Below, one piece after another: positions 10,117 through 20,216 of a stretch of 64,000 nucleotides of DNA. The stretch's first letter is position 1; each line of letters starts with the position of its first letter. The notes below the pieces were generated by a model, which worked only from the letters and a program-made list of their open reading frames with translations, was not told the DNA's origin and searched no databases. The position numbers were made by a program, and so were the translations under genes. The stretch comes from Rhodospirillaceae bacterium (GTDB taxonomy: Bacteria > Pseudomonadota > Alphaproteobacteria > UBA6615): the NCBI GenBank assembly GCA_002724635.1, contig PBPM01000109.1, positions 1 through 64,000 on the forward strand, in the 5' to 3' direction.

Positions 10117-11358
10117 GAACTGGTCGACAGGGGTGACGCGCTGCAATGTGAATCCGGCGTCCGCCAGCGTCCGTGCATCTCGGGCGAAGGTTGTCGGGTT
10201 GCAAGACACGGCAACGACCCGGGCCGCATTCGTCTGAGCGATTTCCGCCACTTGGACCTGGGCGCCCCCGCGCGGCGGGTCGAAGACAATCGTCTCCGCG
10301 CCCGCGAGATCCGCTGCCGCGAGCGGTCGGCGCACGAGATCACGCACCTCGGTCTCGACTTGACCACCGAAACCGGCCATACCGGCCGCGCGGGCCAGCG
10401 CGCCGATCGCCGCCGCGTCACCATCGACTGCAATTACATTGGCACCCGCCGCCGCGAGCGGCAGGGCGAAGGTGCCAACCCCGCAGTAGAGATCCGCCAC
10501 GCGCGCACCGCCAGCCGCCGCTGTGACCAGCTCGCCCAGCACTCGCTCGGCATCCGCGCTCGCCTGTAGGAACACGCCGGGCGGGATCTCCACCGACACG
10601 CCCGAGATCTCCAGCACCGGCACCTGTCGGAACGCCACAGGTTCAACCTCGCTCTGCTGGGTATGCCGCCAGGCGATCCGGGCAATATCCTGCGCATCCG
10701 CAAACATAGCGAGCGCCTTGCCTGCGTCGGGCCCCGGGTCGTGGTTCGCGGCGATCAGCAGGTCGATACCGTTATCCGCCAGCGTCATCGAGACGTCCCA
10801 GCGCGCGCCGGGCGGCACCAGATCTAAAAGAATTGCACGCAGTTGCGGCACAAGTTCCATCAGTTCCGGGCGTAGGATCAGGCATTGTTCTAGCTCGACC
10901 ACATGCCGGCTGGCGCGGGCGTGAAATCCAAAGAAAAACTTCGCTCTCTTCGCACGCGGCCTGAAGGCCGCGAAGGTAGCGCGGCGACGGCCGTCGGTCA
11001 CCGTCGCGACTAGCGGCGCAACAACGTCAGGCTTGAAGCCGACCCGCGCGACCGCCGTCGCCACCAAGCCTTGCTTCCAGACTCGGTAGGAAGCCATGTC
11101 GAGATGCTGCACGGTGCACCCGCCGCAGGCTGCGAAATGCCGGCACGACGGCCCCACCCGTTCTGGCGCACTCGTGCAAACCTCCAAGAGCTTCGCCGCG
11201 AGCCCCCCACCCCGCTTGCCGAGGGTCCGCACCCGCACGATCTCGCCCGGTAGCGCGCCAGCGATGTAAAGCCGTCCGGCCTCACTGTCGGCGATGCCGT
11301 CGCCGCGCGGGCCGAGCGCATCGACCGTGACTGTCAGCTCGTTGCCATTATCTAACAT
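10069..11358 (-). CDS. class I SAM-dependent RNA methyltransferase, TrmA/RlmD family (TRAM domain)
   Basis: N-terminal TRAM-like segment; CRHFAACGGCTVQHLDMASY; DLYCGVGTFALPLA; FDPPRGGA; VSCNPTTFARD. Confidence 0.9.
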   Translation of the reverse strand: MLDNGNELTVTVDALGPRGDGIADSEAGRLYIAGALPGEIVRVRTLGKRGGGLAAKLLEVCTSAPERVGPSCRHFAACGGCTVQHLDMASYRVWKQGLVATAVARVGFKPDVVAPLVATVTDGRRRATFAAFRPRAKRAKFFFGFHARASRHVVELEQCLILRPELMELVPQLRAILLDLVPPGARWDVSMTLADNGIDLLIAANHDPGPDAGKALAMFADAQDIARIAWRHTQQSEVEPVAFRQVPVLEISGVSVEIPPGVFLQASADAERVLGELVTAAAGGARVADLYCGVGTFALPLAAAGANVIAVDGDAAAIGALARAAGMAGFGGQVETEVRDLVRRPLAAADLAGAETIVFDPPRGGAQVQVAEIAQTNAARVVAVSCNPTTFARDARTLADAGFTLQRVTPVDQFIWSGHVELVGVFSRL

Positions 11359-12178
11359 GGGTGACCCCGTCATATCGAGCACCAATCAGGAACTCCTTGT
11401 TCCCTTCGGGGCCCGTGATCGGGCTCTCAGCGAGGCCTATCACGCGCCAGCCCGGTTGTCCGTCCAGCCAGCCGCGGATCCGGTCGCAGACCGCCTGGTG
11501 CAATGCAGGGTCGCGGACGACCCCCTTCTTGCCCACCTGGTCACGGCCGACCTCGAACTGAGGCTTGATCAGCGCCACCAGCCAAGCGCCTGGCACAGCC
11601 AGCGCCATCGACGCCGGGAGTACCGTCTCGAGCCCGATGAAGCTTGCGTCGCACACGATTGCGGAAACCGGCATCGAAACGTATTCGGCCGTCAGGTGCC
11701 GGGCGTTGGTCTTCTCCAGCACCACCACCCGGTAGTCGTTTCGTAGCTTCCAGGCGAATTGGCCGTGCCCCACATCGACCGCATAGACCCGGGCCGCACC
11801 GCGGGCGAGCAGCACATCGGTGAACCCGCCTGTAGACGAGCCCACGTCAATGGCCACCACGCCTGCAGCATCGATCGCGAGCGCGTCCAGCGCATGGTCA
11901 AGCTTTAGTCCGCCCCGGCTGACCCAAGGATGATCCTGGCCGCGCACCTCGAGCGGCGCGTTATCCATAACGGTTTCGCCCGCCTTTTCCACCCGGCGCT
12001 CACCCGAGAAAACCTTGCCCGCTAGGATCACCGCCTGAGCGCGCGAGCGCGTCGCGACGAGCCCACGATCCACTAGCGCTACGTCGGCGCGGGTCTTCAA
12101 TGCTTTAGTCTGCTGTGCCACGGGCAGGAATTTGCATGGATGCGCGGATTCTCTGCTAATCGTCTCACGGTACACCAC
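11348..12178 (-). CDS. tlyA: TlyA family rRNA (cytidine-2'-O)-methyltransferase / hemolysin A-like (start uncertain)
   Basis: RADVALVDRGLVATRSRAQAVILAGKVF S4 domain; VSRGGLKLDHALDAL; AIDVGSSTGGFTDVLLARGAARVYAVDVGHGQ. Confidence 0.9.
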   Translation of the reverse strand: MVYRETISRESAHPCKFLPVAQQTKALKTRADVALVDRGLVATRSRAQAVILAGKVFSGERRVEKAGETVMDNAPLEVRGQDHPWVSRGGLKLDHALDALAIDAAGVVAIDVGSSTGGFTDVLLARGAARVYAVDVGHGQFAWKLRNDYRVVVLEKTNARHLTAEYVSMPVSAIVCDASFIGLETVLPASMALAVPGAWLVALIKPQFEVGRDQVGKKGVVRDPALHQAVCDRIRGWLDGQPGWRVIGLAESPITGPEGNKEFLIGARYDGVTHVR

Positions 12179-12200
12179 GGGCGGGTTTCAAACCCGCCGT
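12178..12200. repeat. perfect palindrome GGCGGGTTTcAAACCCGCC
   Basis: 9-bp arms at 12180-12198 immediately upstream of tlyA. Confidence 0.7.
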
Positions 12201-12393
12201 CATCAAATCCGACATCGTCATGCCGGGACCTGATACGTGCAGCTCGACCCACGCGGAGACGCGACAAGCGGGTCAAGCTCGCGTATGGCGTTGTGGGGTC
12301 GACATGGTCGTTCACAGAGAACATTTATTGAAACCACCCTGCCTTGTAAGATCATTCTTAGCAAACAACATACGTTTCGGGAGTACAGCATTC

Positions 12394-13317
12394 ATGGCAC
12401 AGCGTGTCGGACTAGTGGGCATGGGCCTGATGGGTCAGGCCTTCATCAAGAACATGCGTGAGCGCCAGTTCATAGTGCAGGGCTTCGACGTCGATCCCGC
12501 GCGTATGGATCAGCTCGCCGAGGCCGGTGGCCACCCGGCGGACACGCCGGCCGAAGCGGCTAAGGGCGTGGACCGGGTGATCGTGTCGGTACCCACCAGC
12601 GACATCGCGCGCGCGGTCATCTTCGAGGACGGCAGCGGATTGGCGGCGGGCGCAGAGCAAAATCTCATCGTCATGGACACGACCACCGCGCGGCCCGAGG
12701 ACAGCGAGCGCACCGCGGCTGAGCTCAAAGAGATGGGCATCCGCTATCTCGACAGTGCCGTCTCGGGCACTTCAACCATGGCTCAGGCGGGCGACCTCGT
12801 GGTGATCGCCGGGGGAGAGAAAGAGGATTTCGAGGCGTGTCGCGAGGCCTTCGCCGGCTTCTCACGCGCGGCCTACTTCATGGGGCCATCAGGCTCGGGG
12901 GCGCGCACCAAGCTGATTATCAACCTAATCCTCGCCGGCAACCGCCTCGCCATGGCCGAGGGCATGCTGCTCGGCGAGAAGGCCGGCCTAGATTCCGACA
13001 ATCTACTGTCGGTGTTGCAAGACGGAGCGTGCAGTTCCAAGACCATGGTCGACAAGGGACCGAAAATGATCAACGCCGACTATTCTCAGCAGGGCAAGGT
13101 GGCAATTAGCCTCAAAGATTCGCGGCTGATGATGGACATGGGCCAGAAGCTCGGCGCGCCGACCATGATGATCCAAGTCTATGCCCAGATCATGCAGGCG
13201 GCACTAGAGAAGGGCTATGGCCAGAAGGACACGGTCGCCTTCTACGAGATCATGCGCGGCATGGCCGGCCTCGAGGAGCGTAAGGGTATCGACGACGTTC
13301 CGTTCGGGAAGGATTGA
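12394..13317 (+). CDS. NAD(P)-dependent oxidoreductase, 3-hydroxyisobutyrate dehydrogenase family
   Basis: VGLVGMGLMGQAFIKNM, DSAVSGTSTMAQAGDLVVIAGG, SGARTKLIINLILAGNRLAMAEG. Confidence 0.9.
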   Translation: MAQRVGLVGMGLMGQAFIKNMRERQFIVQGFDVDPARMDQLAEAGGHPADTPAEAAKGVDRVIVSVPTSDIARAVIFEDGSGLAAGAEQNLIVMDTTTARPEDSERTAAELKEMGIRYLDSAVSGTSTMAQAGDLVVIAGGEKEDFEACREAFAGFSRAAYFMGPSGSGARTKLIINLILAGNRLAMAEGMLLGEKAGLDSDNLLSVLQDGACSSKTMVDKGPKMINADYSQQGKVAISLKDSRLMMDMGQKLGAPTMMIQVYAQIMQAALEKGYGQKDTVAFYEIMRGMAGLEERKGIDDVPFGKD

Positions 13318-13324
13318 TCTTCCA

Positions 13325-14494
13325 ATGTCCGTCTACTCCGCCCTAAACATCGAAGACCTGCGCGTGCTCGCGAAGAAGCGCCTGACCAAAGGCCTGTTCG
13401 AGTTCTGCGACCGGGGCTCCGAAGACGACGTGGCACTACGCCACAACCGCGAGGCGCTCGAGCGAATCAAGCTTCGGTCGCGTGTGCTCAACGACACCTC
13501 TTCCCGGCACACGAAGTCCGAGATCTTCGGCGCGCCGGTCGGTATGCCCGTGGTGATTGGACCGACGGGCCCGGCGGGCTTCGTCTGGTACCGGGGCGAG
13601 ACGGCGCTGGCTCAAGCCGCCGCCAAGGCGGGTATCCCGTTCACAGTCGCAAGCACCTCGAATACGCCTATGGAGCGGATTGTCGATGAGGGCGGTGGCG
13701 GACGACTTTGGTATCACCTATATGTCTGGCGTGACATGGAGGCTTCGCTCAAGGCGATATCGCGCGCCGAGGCTGCGGGCTTCGAGGCACTGGTCTTGAC
13801 GGTGGACTCTACGGTCCCCTACAACCGCGAGTTCGACGTGCGAAACGGCACCACCATGCCTGTCCGCCTGACGCCCCGGAACATCGCCGACCTGGTGACA
13901 CACCCGCGCTGGCTGTTCGGTACAGTTGGGCGCTACGTTATGGCCGACGGCCACCTGCCCCGCTACCTCAATATCGATATGCCCGAGGGGCTCTCGTCCA
14001 CCGGCGTGCGCGACTTCCTGTTCAAGAACGATTCGCTCGACTGGGACTTTCTGGGCCGCATCCGCGACTTATGGCCCCGCAAGCTGGTGGTGAAGGGCAT
14101 CCTCCACCCCGACGACGCGGCGAAATGCGCCAAATGCGGCGTGGACGCGGTGGTGATTTCTAACCATGGCGGCATCTCGTCGGACGCGGCGCTAGCGCCC
14201 ATCGACGTGCTGCCCTCGGTAGTGCGCGAGCTCGGCGACCGCATGACCGTGATCGTCGATTCGGGTTTCCGGCGCGACTCGGACATCCTTAAGGGGCTCG
14301 CGCTCGGCGCCGACGCCGTGATCGTCGGCCGGGCGACTCTCTACGGCGTCTCGGCAGGCGGCGAGCCCGGCGCAACCCGGGCGCTGGAGATCCTCCAAGC
14401 CGAGATACGCCGGACGATGGGTGTCATGGGCCTCGCACGCGTCGCGGACATCACCCGCGATCACGTGGTGCTGCCCCACGAGCTGCCGCTTTAG
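13325..14494 (+). CDS. alpha-hydroxy-acid oxidizing protein (FMN-dependent)
   Basis: SVYSALNIEDLRVLAKKRL, VVKGILHPDDAAKCAKCGVDAVVISNHGG, VIVDSGFRRDSDILKGLALGADAVIVGR. Confidence 0.9.
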   Translation: MSVYSALNIEDLRVLAKKRLTKGLFEFCDRGSEDDVALRHNREALERIKLRSRVLNDTSSRHTKSEIFGAPVGMPVVIGPTGPAGFVWYRGETALAQAAAKAGIPFTVASTSNTPMERIVDEGGGGRLWYHLYVWRDMEASLKAISRAEAAGFEALVLTVDSTVPYNREFDVRNGTTMPVRLTPRNIADLVTHPRWLFGTVGRYVMADGHLPRYLNIDMPEGLSSTGVRDFLFKNDSLDWDFLGRIRDLWPRKLVVKGILHPDDAAKCAKCGVDAVVISNHGGISSDAALAPIDVLPSVVRELGDRMTVIVDSGFRRDSDILKGLALGADAVIVGRATLYGVSAGGEPGATRALEILQAEIRRTMGVMGLARVADITRDHVVLPHELPL

Positions 14495-14596
14495 GTAACT
14501 TGTAAAATAGGCGTTGCCGTTCTGGGACCCGGGCAACACGTGCCGATGATGCGCGAGGGCGGCGGCCTAGGCCTCTCCGTCCGGTTCTGCCGGGAA

Positions 14597-15784
14597 TTAG
14601 CCCTTATATAGGTAGTTCGCCGCCTTGAGGAAGAGCGTCCGGTTGACACCGTCCGAATGCAGGAACGCTGCCGCATCGCGGACCCGCTTCTCCAGCCCGA
14701 TTTCCTTCATGAAGCCGCTGCCGCCATGGATTTCCATGGCCCAGGTGGCGATCTGCCAAGCGATCTGCGAGGCGTAAATCTTAGGCAGCGCTCCCAGCGC
14801 CGGATCCCAGGGTACCTTGTCCCGGTTGTCAGCCGCCCAGGTGGCCTTTCGGATATAGGTCCGCGCGACGTCGAGCATCATGTGCATCTCGGCGAGCTGA
14901 GCGCGTATTCCATCATGCTCGATGAGGGGCTTACCGCCCTGGATGCGGTTCTTCGCCCATTCGAGTGTCATCTCGTAGGTAGCGACCGCGTTGCCGAGCA
15001 CCGACGCGCCGGCATAGGCGTTACTCGCCGGGAAGAAATCGGCCAAGATCTGGAAGCCATTGCCGACCTCCCCGACCACGTCGGAATCAGGCACGAAGCA
15101 GTCTTGGAAGATCATCTCGGCGTTATTGGCGAGGCGTTCACCCATCTTGTTGTGGACTTGGCCGAGGGAAAAGCCAGGGGTCTCATTCGACAGGATGAAG
15201 CAGGTGCTGCCTGAAAACAGGTCATTGTCCTTCTCCGTCTGGACGAAGAGCAGGAAGACATTGGCGCGGTTCGAGTTCGAAACGAAATGCTTCATGCCAT
15301 TAATCTTCCAGCCGCCGTCGACCTTCTCGGCCCGGGTGTTGAACGACCAGTCGCCATGGACGAAATAGTTCGAGCCGTTCTCCGGCTCGGTGATACCGAT
15401 GGCGAGCAAACCGCGCGGGTTGTCTCGGAACCGCGGGATGAAGCGCTGCTGCTGGTCCTCGGAAAGTGCCTCCATCATGATCTGGGCAATCTTCAGCGTC
15501 TGGGCCATAACAACCGAGATGCCGATGTCACCCTTGGCGAGCTCCTCGACCACCATGCCGGTGGTGAGATAGTCTGCACCGATGCCGCCCCACTCCTCGG
15601 GTAGGGTCATGGTGCGGATGCCCGCTGCGTCGGACTTCTCGACGATACCCCATGAGAAGCTCTCCTCCGGATCCGCATTGGCGTCGAGGTCCGCTGCGAC
15701 CGGTAGAATCTCATCTGCGACAAAGCGTCGGACCGACTCCAGAACGGCTTCCTGCATTTCATCGACAACAAAGGGCTGGCTCAT
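14597..15784 (-). CDS. acyl-CoA dehydrogenase family protein
   Basis: LPEEWGGIGADYLTTGMVVEELAKGD, ITEPENGSNY, EIHGGSGFMKEIGLEKRVRDAA. Confidence 0.9.
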   Translation of the reverse strand: MSQPFVVDEMQEAVLESVRRFVADEILPVAADLDANADPEESFSWGIVEKSDAAGIRTMTLPEEWGGIGADYLTTGMVVEELAKGDIGISVVMAQTLKIAQIMMEALSEDQQQRFIPRFRDNPRGLLAIGITEPENGSNYFVHGDWSFNTRAEKVDGGWKINGMKHFVSNSNRANVFLLFVQTEKDNDLFSGSTCFILSNETPGFSLGQVHNKMGERLANNAEMIFQDCFVPDSDVVGEVGNGFQILADFFPASNAYAGASVLGNAVATYEMTLEWAKNRIQGGKPLIEHDGIRAQLAEMHMMLDVARTYIRKATWAADNRDKVPWDPALGALPKIYASQIAWQIATWAMEIHGGSGFMKEIGLEKRVRDAAAFLHSDGVNRTLFLKAANYLYKG

Positions 15785-15888
15785 TTTTGTCTCCCAATGG
15801 AGGCGCGGCGCGGCGCCGTTCATTCTCGCGACTGTTCTGGCCGGTTTTCTAGGCGAGGATGGTCTTCACGTCCAGCGCACAGCAGCGT

Positions 15889-17811
15889 TCAGGCATGGAT
15901 GCCGGTGGCTTCCGCCTCACGGCCGAGCGCACACAGGACCTTGGCGACGATGCTCGAAGCGGTCAGGCCTGCCTGTTCGTACTGGATCTCGGGCTTGTCG
16001 TGATTGATGAACACATCCGGCAGGGTCATGGGCCGGAACTTCAGGCCGCCGTCAAGCAGGCCCGCCTCGGCTAGGTCGGTCATCACTTGGGCAGCGAAGC
16101 CGCCGATCGCGCCCTCCTCCACCGTGACCAGCACCTTATGCTCGCGAGCCAGACGGTGCAGCAGCGCAGTGTCGAGCGGCTTGGCGAAGCGGGCGTCGGC
16201 CACGGTCGCGCTTAGCCCGAATGACGCCAAGTCTTCGGCGGCGCGCAGACATTCCTGCAGACGGCCGCCATAGGACAGCAGCGCCACGCTCGTTCCCTCG
16301 TGCAGTATGCGCCCAATGCCGATCTCCAGTGGCGTGCCGCGAGCGGGTACATTGACGCCAACACCCTCGCCGCGCGGATAGCGGAAGGCCGACGGCCGGT
16401 CATCGATCGCCGCGGCGGTGGCGACCATATTGACCAGTTCGGCCTCATCGGCCGCGGCCATCAGGACGAAGCCCGGCAGGCAACCGAGATAGGAAATGTC
16501 AAAGGAGCCGTGATGGGTCGCGCCGTCGGCGCCCACCAGCCCGGCCCGATCGATCGCGAAGCGCACCGGTAGTCCTTGGATGGCAACATCGTGCACCACC
16601 TGATCATAGCCGCGCTGCAGGAAGGTCGAGTAGATCGCAACGAAGGGCTTGAACCCTTCCGAGGCGAGGCCCGCAGCGAAGGTCACGCCATGCTGCTCGG
16701 CGATCGCGACGTCGAAACAGCGGTCCGGAAACGCCTTACCAAAAATGTCGAGGCCCGTGCCGGACGGCATCGCGGCGGTCACGGCGACGATTTTCTCGTC
16801 CGCCTCGGCCTCGCGCACCAGGCTGTCGGCAAAAACACGAGTGTAGCTGGGCGCGTTCGACTTCGCGTTTACCTGGGCGCCGGTCACCACGTCAAACTTC
16901 GAGACCGCGTGATACTTCTCGTCGCCACCCTTGTCGGATTCGAAGCCCTTGCCCTTCTGGGTCACCACATGGACCAATACAGGCGCGCCCTGCTTGCTGT
17001 CGCGAACATTCTTCAGGACCGGCAGCAGGTGGTCGATGTTGTGACCGTCGATCGGACCGATGTAGTAGAAGCCCATCTCCTCGAACAGAGTCCCGCCGGT
17101 AACAAAGCCGCGGGCATACTCCTCGGCCCGGCGTGCAGCCTCCTCGAAGCTCTTCGGGAACCGGTGCGCCATGTCTTTGGCGACACGGCGAAGCGATCGG
17201 TAGCTCTTCGACGAGATCAGGCGTGAGAGATAGGCGCTCATGGCGCCGACAGCTGGCGCGATCGACATGTCGTTGTCGTTCAGCACCACCAGCAGGCGTG
17301 AATCCATCGATCCGGCATTGTTCATTGCCTCGTAGGCCATGCCGGCACTGATCGAGCCGTCGCCAATCACGGCGACCACGTTATTATCGTTACCGGCTAG
17401 GTCCCGCGCTACCGCCATGCCAAGACCGGCGGAGATCGAGGTAGAACTATGCGCCGCGCCAAACGGGTCGTATTCGCTCTCGACCCGACGGGTGAACCCC
17501 GACAGGCCCCCGCCCTGGCGCAACGTCCTGATTCGGTCACGCCGGTCGGTCAGGATCTTGTGCGGATAGCATTGGTGGCTGACGTCCCAGATCAGCCGGT
17601 CGCGCGGCGCGTCGAATACGTGATGCAGCGCCACCGTCAGCTCGACCACGCCGAGCCCGGCGCCCAAATGGCCGCCGGTGATGGATACGGCATCGATCGT
17701 CTCTTGGCGCAAATCATCGGCCAGCTGCTTGAGCTGCTCGGGCGTGAAATCCGCCATATCCGCGGGAATCCGGACGGTATCGAGTATCGGGGTCTTGCTG
17801 TTATTGCTCAA
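15889..17811 (-). CDS. dxs: 1-deoxy-D-xylulose-5-phosphate synthase
   Basis: [82 protein letters not shown]. Confidence 0.97.
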   Translation of the reverse strand: MSNNSKTPILDTVRIPADMADFTPEQLKQLADDLRQETIDAVSITGGHLGAGLGVVELTVALHHVFDAPRDRLIWDVSHQCYPHKILTDRRDRIRTLRQGGGLSGFTRRVESEYDPFGAAHSSTSISAGLGMAVARDLAGNDNNVVAVIGDGSISAGMAYEAMNNAGSMDSRLLVVLNDNDMSIAPAVGAMSAYLSRLISSKSYRSLRRVAKDMAHRFPKSFEEAARRAEEYARGFVTGGTLFEEMGFYYIGPIDGHNIDHLLPVLKNVRDSKQGAPVLVHVVTQKGKGFESDKGGDEKYHAVSKFDVVTGAQVNAKSNAPSYTRVFADSLVREAEADEKIVAVTAAMPSGTGLDIFGKAFPDRCFDVAIAEQHGVTFAAGLASEGFKPFVAIYSTFLQRGYDQVVHDVAIQGLPVRFAIDRAGLVGADGATHHGSFDISYLGCLPGFVLMAAADEAELVNMVATAAAIDDRPSAFRYPRGEGVGVNVPARGTPLEIGIGRILHEGTSVALLSYGGRLQECLRAAEDLASFGLSATVADARFAKPLDTALLHRLAREHKVLVTVEEGAIGGFAAQVMTDLAEAGLLDGGLKFRPMTLPDVFINHDKPEIQYEQAGLTASSIVAKVLCALGREAEATGIHA

Positions 17812-17842
17812 TGGACGGGTCCAATCGCGGACTTAAATACAA

Positions 17843-18760
17843 TCATACGCGCCGGTCTATCAACCGCTCGGCAGCGGCCCGCAATAACTCTGCCTTTTGT
17901 CCAAAGAAATCAAGGTTTCCGACCGCCTTCTGCACATGCTGCGCGGCAATCTCGCGGGCCCCTTGGAGGCCGTGGCGCGATACGAAAGTCGCCTTGCCCC
18001 GCGCCTGGTCCTTGCCCACCGTCTTGCCGGCCTCCGCCACGTCACCAACCTCGTCGAGGATGTCGTCGGTGATCTGGAACGCGAGGCCGAAGTCCTCACC
18101 GAACGCACGCAAATGCGCCCGCGCGGTCTCATCGGCACCGGCCGAAACGGCACCGGCCTCACACGACCAGGCGAACAGGGCCCCGGTCTTCATCGATTCG
18201 AGTTGCATGATCTCCGCATCGCCGACGTCTGGCCGCCGCTCGGCCTCGAGATCGAGCATCTGGCCGCCAGCCATTCCGGCCGGGCCGCCCGCGCGGGCGA
18301 GGCCGAGCACCAGTTCTGCGCGGATGGCGCCATCTGGATGCGTCGTAGGATCTGCCAGCACCTCAAAGGCGAGGGTCAGCAGCGCGTCCCCGGCGAGGAT
18401 CGCCGACGCCTCATCGAATTTTCTGTGAAGAGAAGGCCGGCCGCGTCGCAGATCGTCATCATCCATTGCCGGCAGATCGTCATGCACCAGTGAATAAGTG
18501 TGCATCATCTCCACTGCCGCAGCAACTCGGAGTGCGGTGGCGCGGTCGCCCCCGCAGATCTTGGCCGCAGAGACGACCAGGAAGGGCCGCAAACGTTTGC
18601 CACCGGCCAGCACCGCATACCGCATCGCATCCCAGAGGTTCGTTACCTCGTCGGGCGATTGCGCAGCCGCGCTATGTGATCCTCTGTCCAAAAGCCGTGC
18701 GATCGTTGCGTCGACGTCTGTCGCGACGGCCGCCAGCGCATCGGCGTAGTGATCGGACAC
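17843..18760 (-). CDS. ispA: polyprenyl synthetase (farnesyl diphosphate synthase)
   Basis: LAGGKRLRPFLV, YSLVHDDLPAMDDDDLRRGRP, AFQITDDILDEVGD. Confidence 0.95.
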   Translation of the reverse strand: MSDHYADALAAVATDVDATIARLLDRGSHSAAAQSPDEVTNLWDAMRYAVLAGGKRLRPFLVVSAAKICGGDRATALRVAAAVEMMHTYSLVHDDLPAMDDDDLRRGRPSLHRKFDEASAILAGDALLTLAFEVLADPTTHPDGAIRAELVLGLARAGGPAGMAGGQMLDLEAERRPDVGDAEIMQLESMKTGALFAWSCEAGAVSAGADETARAHLRAFGEDFGLAFQITDDILDEVGDVAEAGKTVGKDQARGKATFVSRHGLQGAREIAAQHVQKAVGNLDFFGQKAELLRAAAERLIDRRV

Positions 18761-18763
18761 CGG

Positions 18764-19027
18764 TCAGTCCGAGGCAACAGGCTCGGCTTCCGGCGTGCCG
18801 TCGGCGCCGAGTGAAATCTTCTCGACACGGGCCTGCGCTTGCCGCAACTTAGATTCACAATGACGCTTCAAGGCGGCCCCGCGTTCATAGGCGGCAATCG
18901 CGTCGTCGAGCGCGCTATCACCTCCCTCGAGGTTCCGCACAATCTCCTCAAGCTGCACCAGTGCATCCTCGAAAGACATCTTCGCAATGTCGACCGGCTT
19001 CTCGGCCTTCGTGTCACTCTTAGCCAT
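18764..19027 (-). CDS. xseB: exodeoxyribonuclease VII small subunit
   Basis: MSFEDALVQLEEIVRNLEGGDSALDDAIAAYERGAALKRHCESKLRQAQARVEKI. Confidence 0.95.
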   Translation of the reverse strand: MAKSDTKAEKPVDIAKMSFEDALVQLEEIVRNLEGGDSALDDAIAAYERGAALKRHCESKLRQAQARVEKISLGADGTPEAEPVASD

Positions 19028-19069
19028 ACGCATTCCTCTACCGGCCAGCGCACTCGCCGTCAAATAGGT

Positions 19070-19996
19070 TCAGTCCATTAGGGCACGGACATGTGCCGCG
19101 GCCGAGTCGCCGAGCGCCGCCAGATCGTAACCGCCCTCGAGCGTCGAGACGAGGCGCCCGCCGCAGGCCTTGTCGGCCAGCTTGCGGAGCTCGTTCGTCA
19201 CCCAGGCGAAATCCTCGGTCTCGAGCGACAGCTGGGCCAGAGGATCGCGGCGATGGCCATCAAAACCAGCGGAGATCATAACTAGATCGGGCGCGAAATC
19301 CCACATCGCCGGCAGAACCACCTCGCGAATGGCAGTGCGGAAATCCGCCGAACCGGCTCCCACGGAAAGCGGCGCGTTGACGATATTACCATGTGCGCCA
19401 CGCTCGCTCCGGTCACCAGTGCCTGGATAGAGCGGCCATTGGTGGGTCGAGGCGTACAACAGATCGGGCTCGTCCCAGAACATAGCTTGGGTCCCGTTAC
19501 CGTGATGCACATCGAAATCCATCACGACCACCCGCTCCGCCCCATGGGCGCGGCGCGCATGCTCGGCGCCGATGGCGACACTGTTGAACAAGCAGAATCC
19601 CATGGCCTGTGTCGGCTCCGCATGGTGACCCGGCGGCCGCATGGCACAGAAGGCGTTGTCGGCGACGCCCGTCATCACCGCATCGACCGCCTCGATCAGT
19701 GCGCCCGCGGCGCGCAGCGCCGCCTCGCCGGACTTAGGCGACATGATCGTATCCGCATCGACCCGGGCATAGCCGTTGTCCGGCACCAGGCCGAAAACAC
19801 GATCCACGTGCTCCGCCGAGTGCATCAGCATCAACTGCTCGCGGGTGGCCTCCGACGGTTTATGGCGTTCGAGCGCATCGAATGCGCCGTCTGCAAGGAC
19901 ACCGGCGATGTTGAGCAGACGCGCGGGCGATTCTGGATGCCCCGAGGCGGGCTCGTGCTCAATGCACAACGGATGGAAGTAGAAACGGGTCGTCAT
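19070..19996 (-). CDS. histone deacetylase family protein (acetylpolyamine/acetoin-type)
   Basis: MTTRFYFHPLCIEHEPASGHPESPARL, RPPGHHAEPTQAMGFCLFNSVAIGAEHAR, DFDVHHGNGTQAMF, SAGFDGHRRDPL. Confidence 0.93.
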   Translation of the reverse strand: MTTRFYFHPLCIEHEPASGHPESPARLLNIAGVLADGAFDALERHKPSEATREQLMLMHSAEHVDRVFGLVPDNGYARVDADTIMSPKSGEAALRAAGALIEAVDAVMTGVADNAFCAMRPPGHHAEPTQAMGFCLFNSVAIGAEHARRAHGAERVVVMDFDVHHGNGTQAMFWDEPDLLYASTHQWPLYPGTGDRSERGAHGNIVNAPLSVGAGSADFRTAIREVVLPAMWDFAPDLVMISAGFDGHRRDPLAQLSLETEDFAWVTNELRKLADKACGGRLVSTLEGGYDLAALGDSAAAHVRALMD

Positions 19997-20216
19997 TTGC
20001 CAGCTCCAGCCTGACGCGAAGCCGTGCATTCTAGCGTCCTCGCCACCGTTGCGACAGGGACACGATCCGAAGCCTAGAATGGAACGTCGAAAATATGACG
20101 CCCCACATAGCAATATCGGTGTTATCCAATTGACATATATTCCCGTTTCGGCGTGTTCTCCCATCCGAAAATACAACCGGCAGAGGCCGAGTCGACGGTG
20201 ACCTCGGAGTGACTAC

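Noticed and set aside
16576-17226. 216-aa ORF antisense to dxs
   Set aside because: Dxs motifs on the other strand are continuous; antisense product has no domain-like features.
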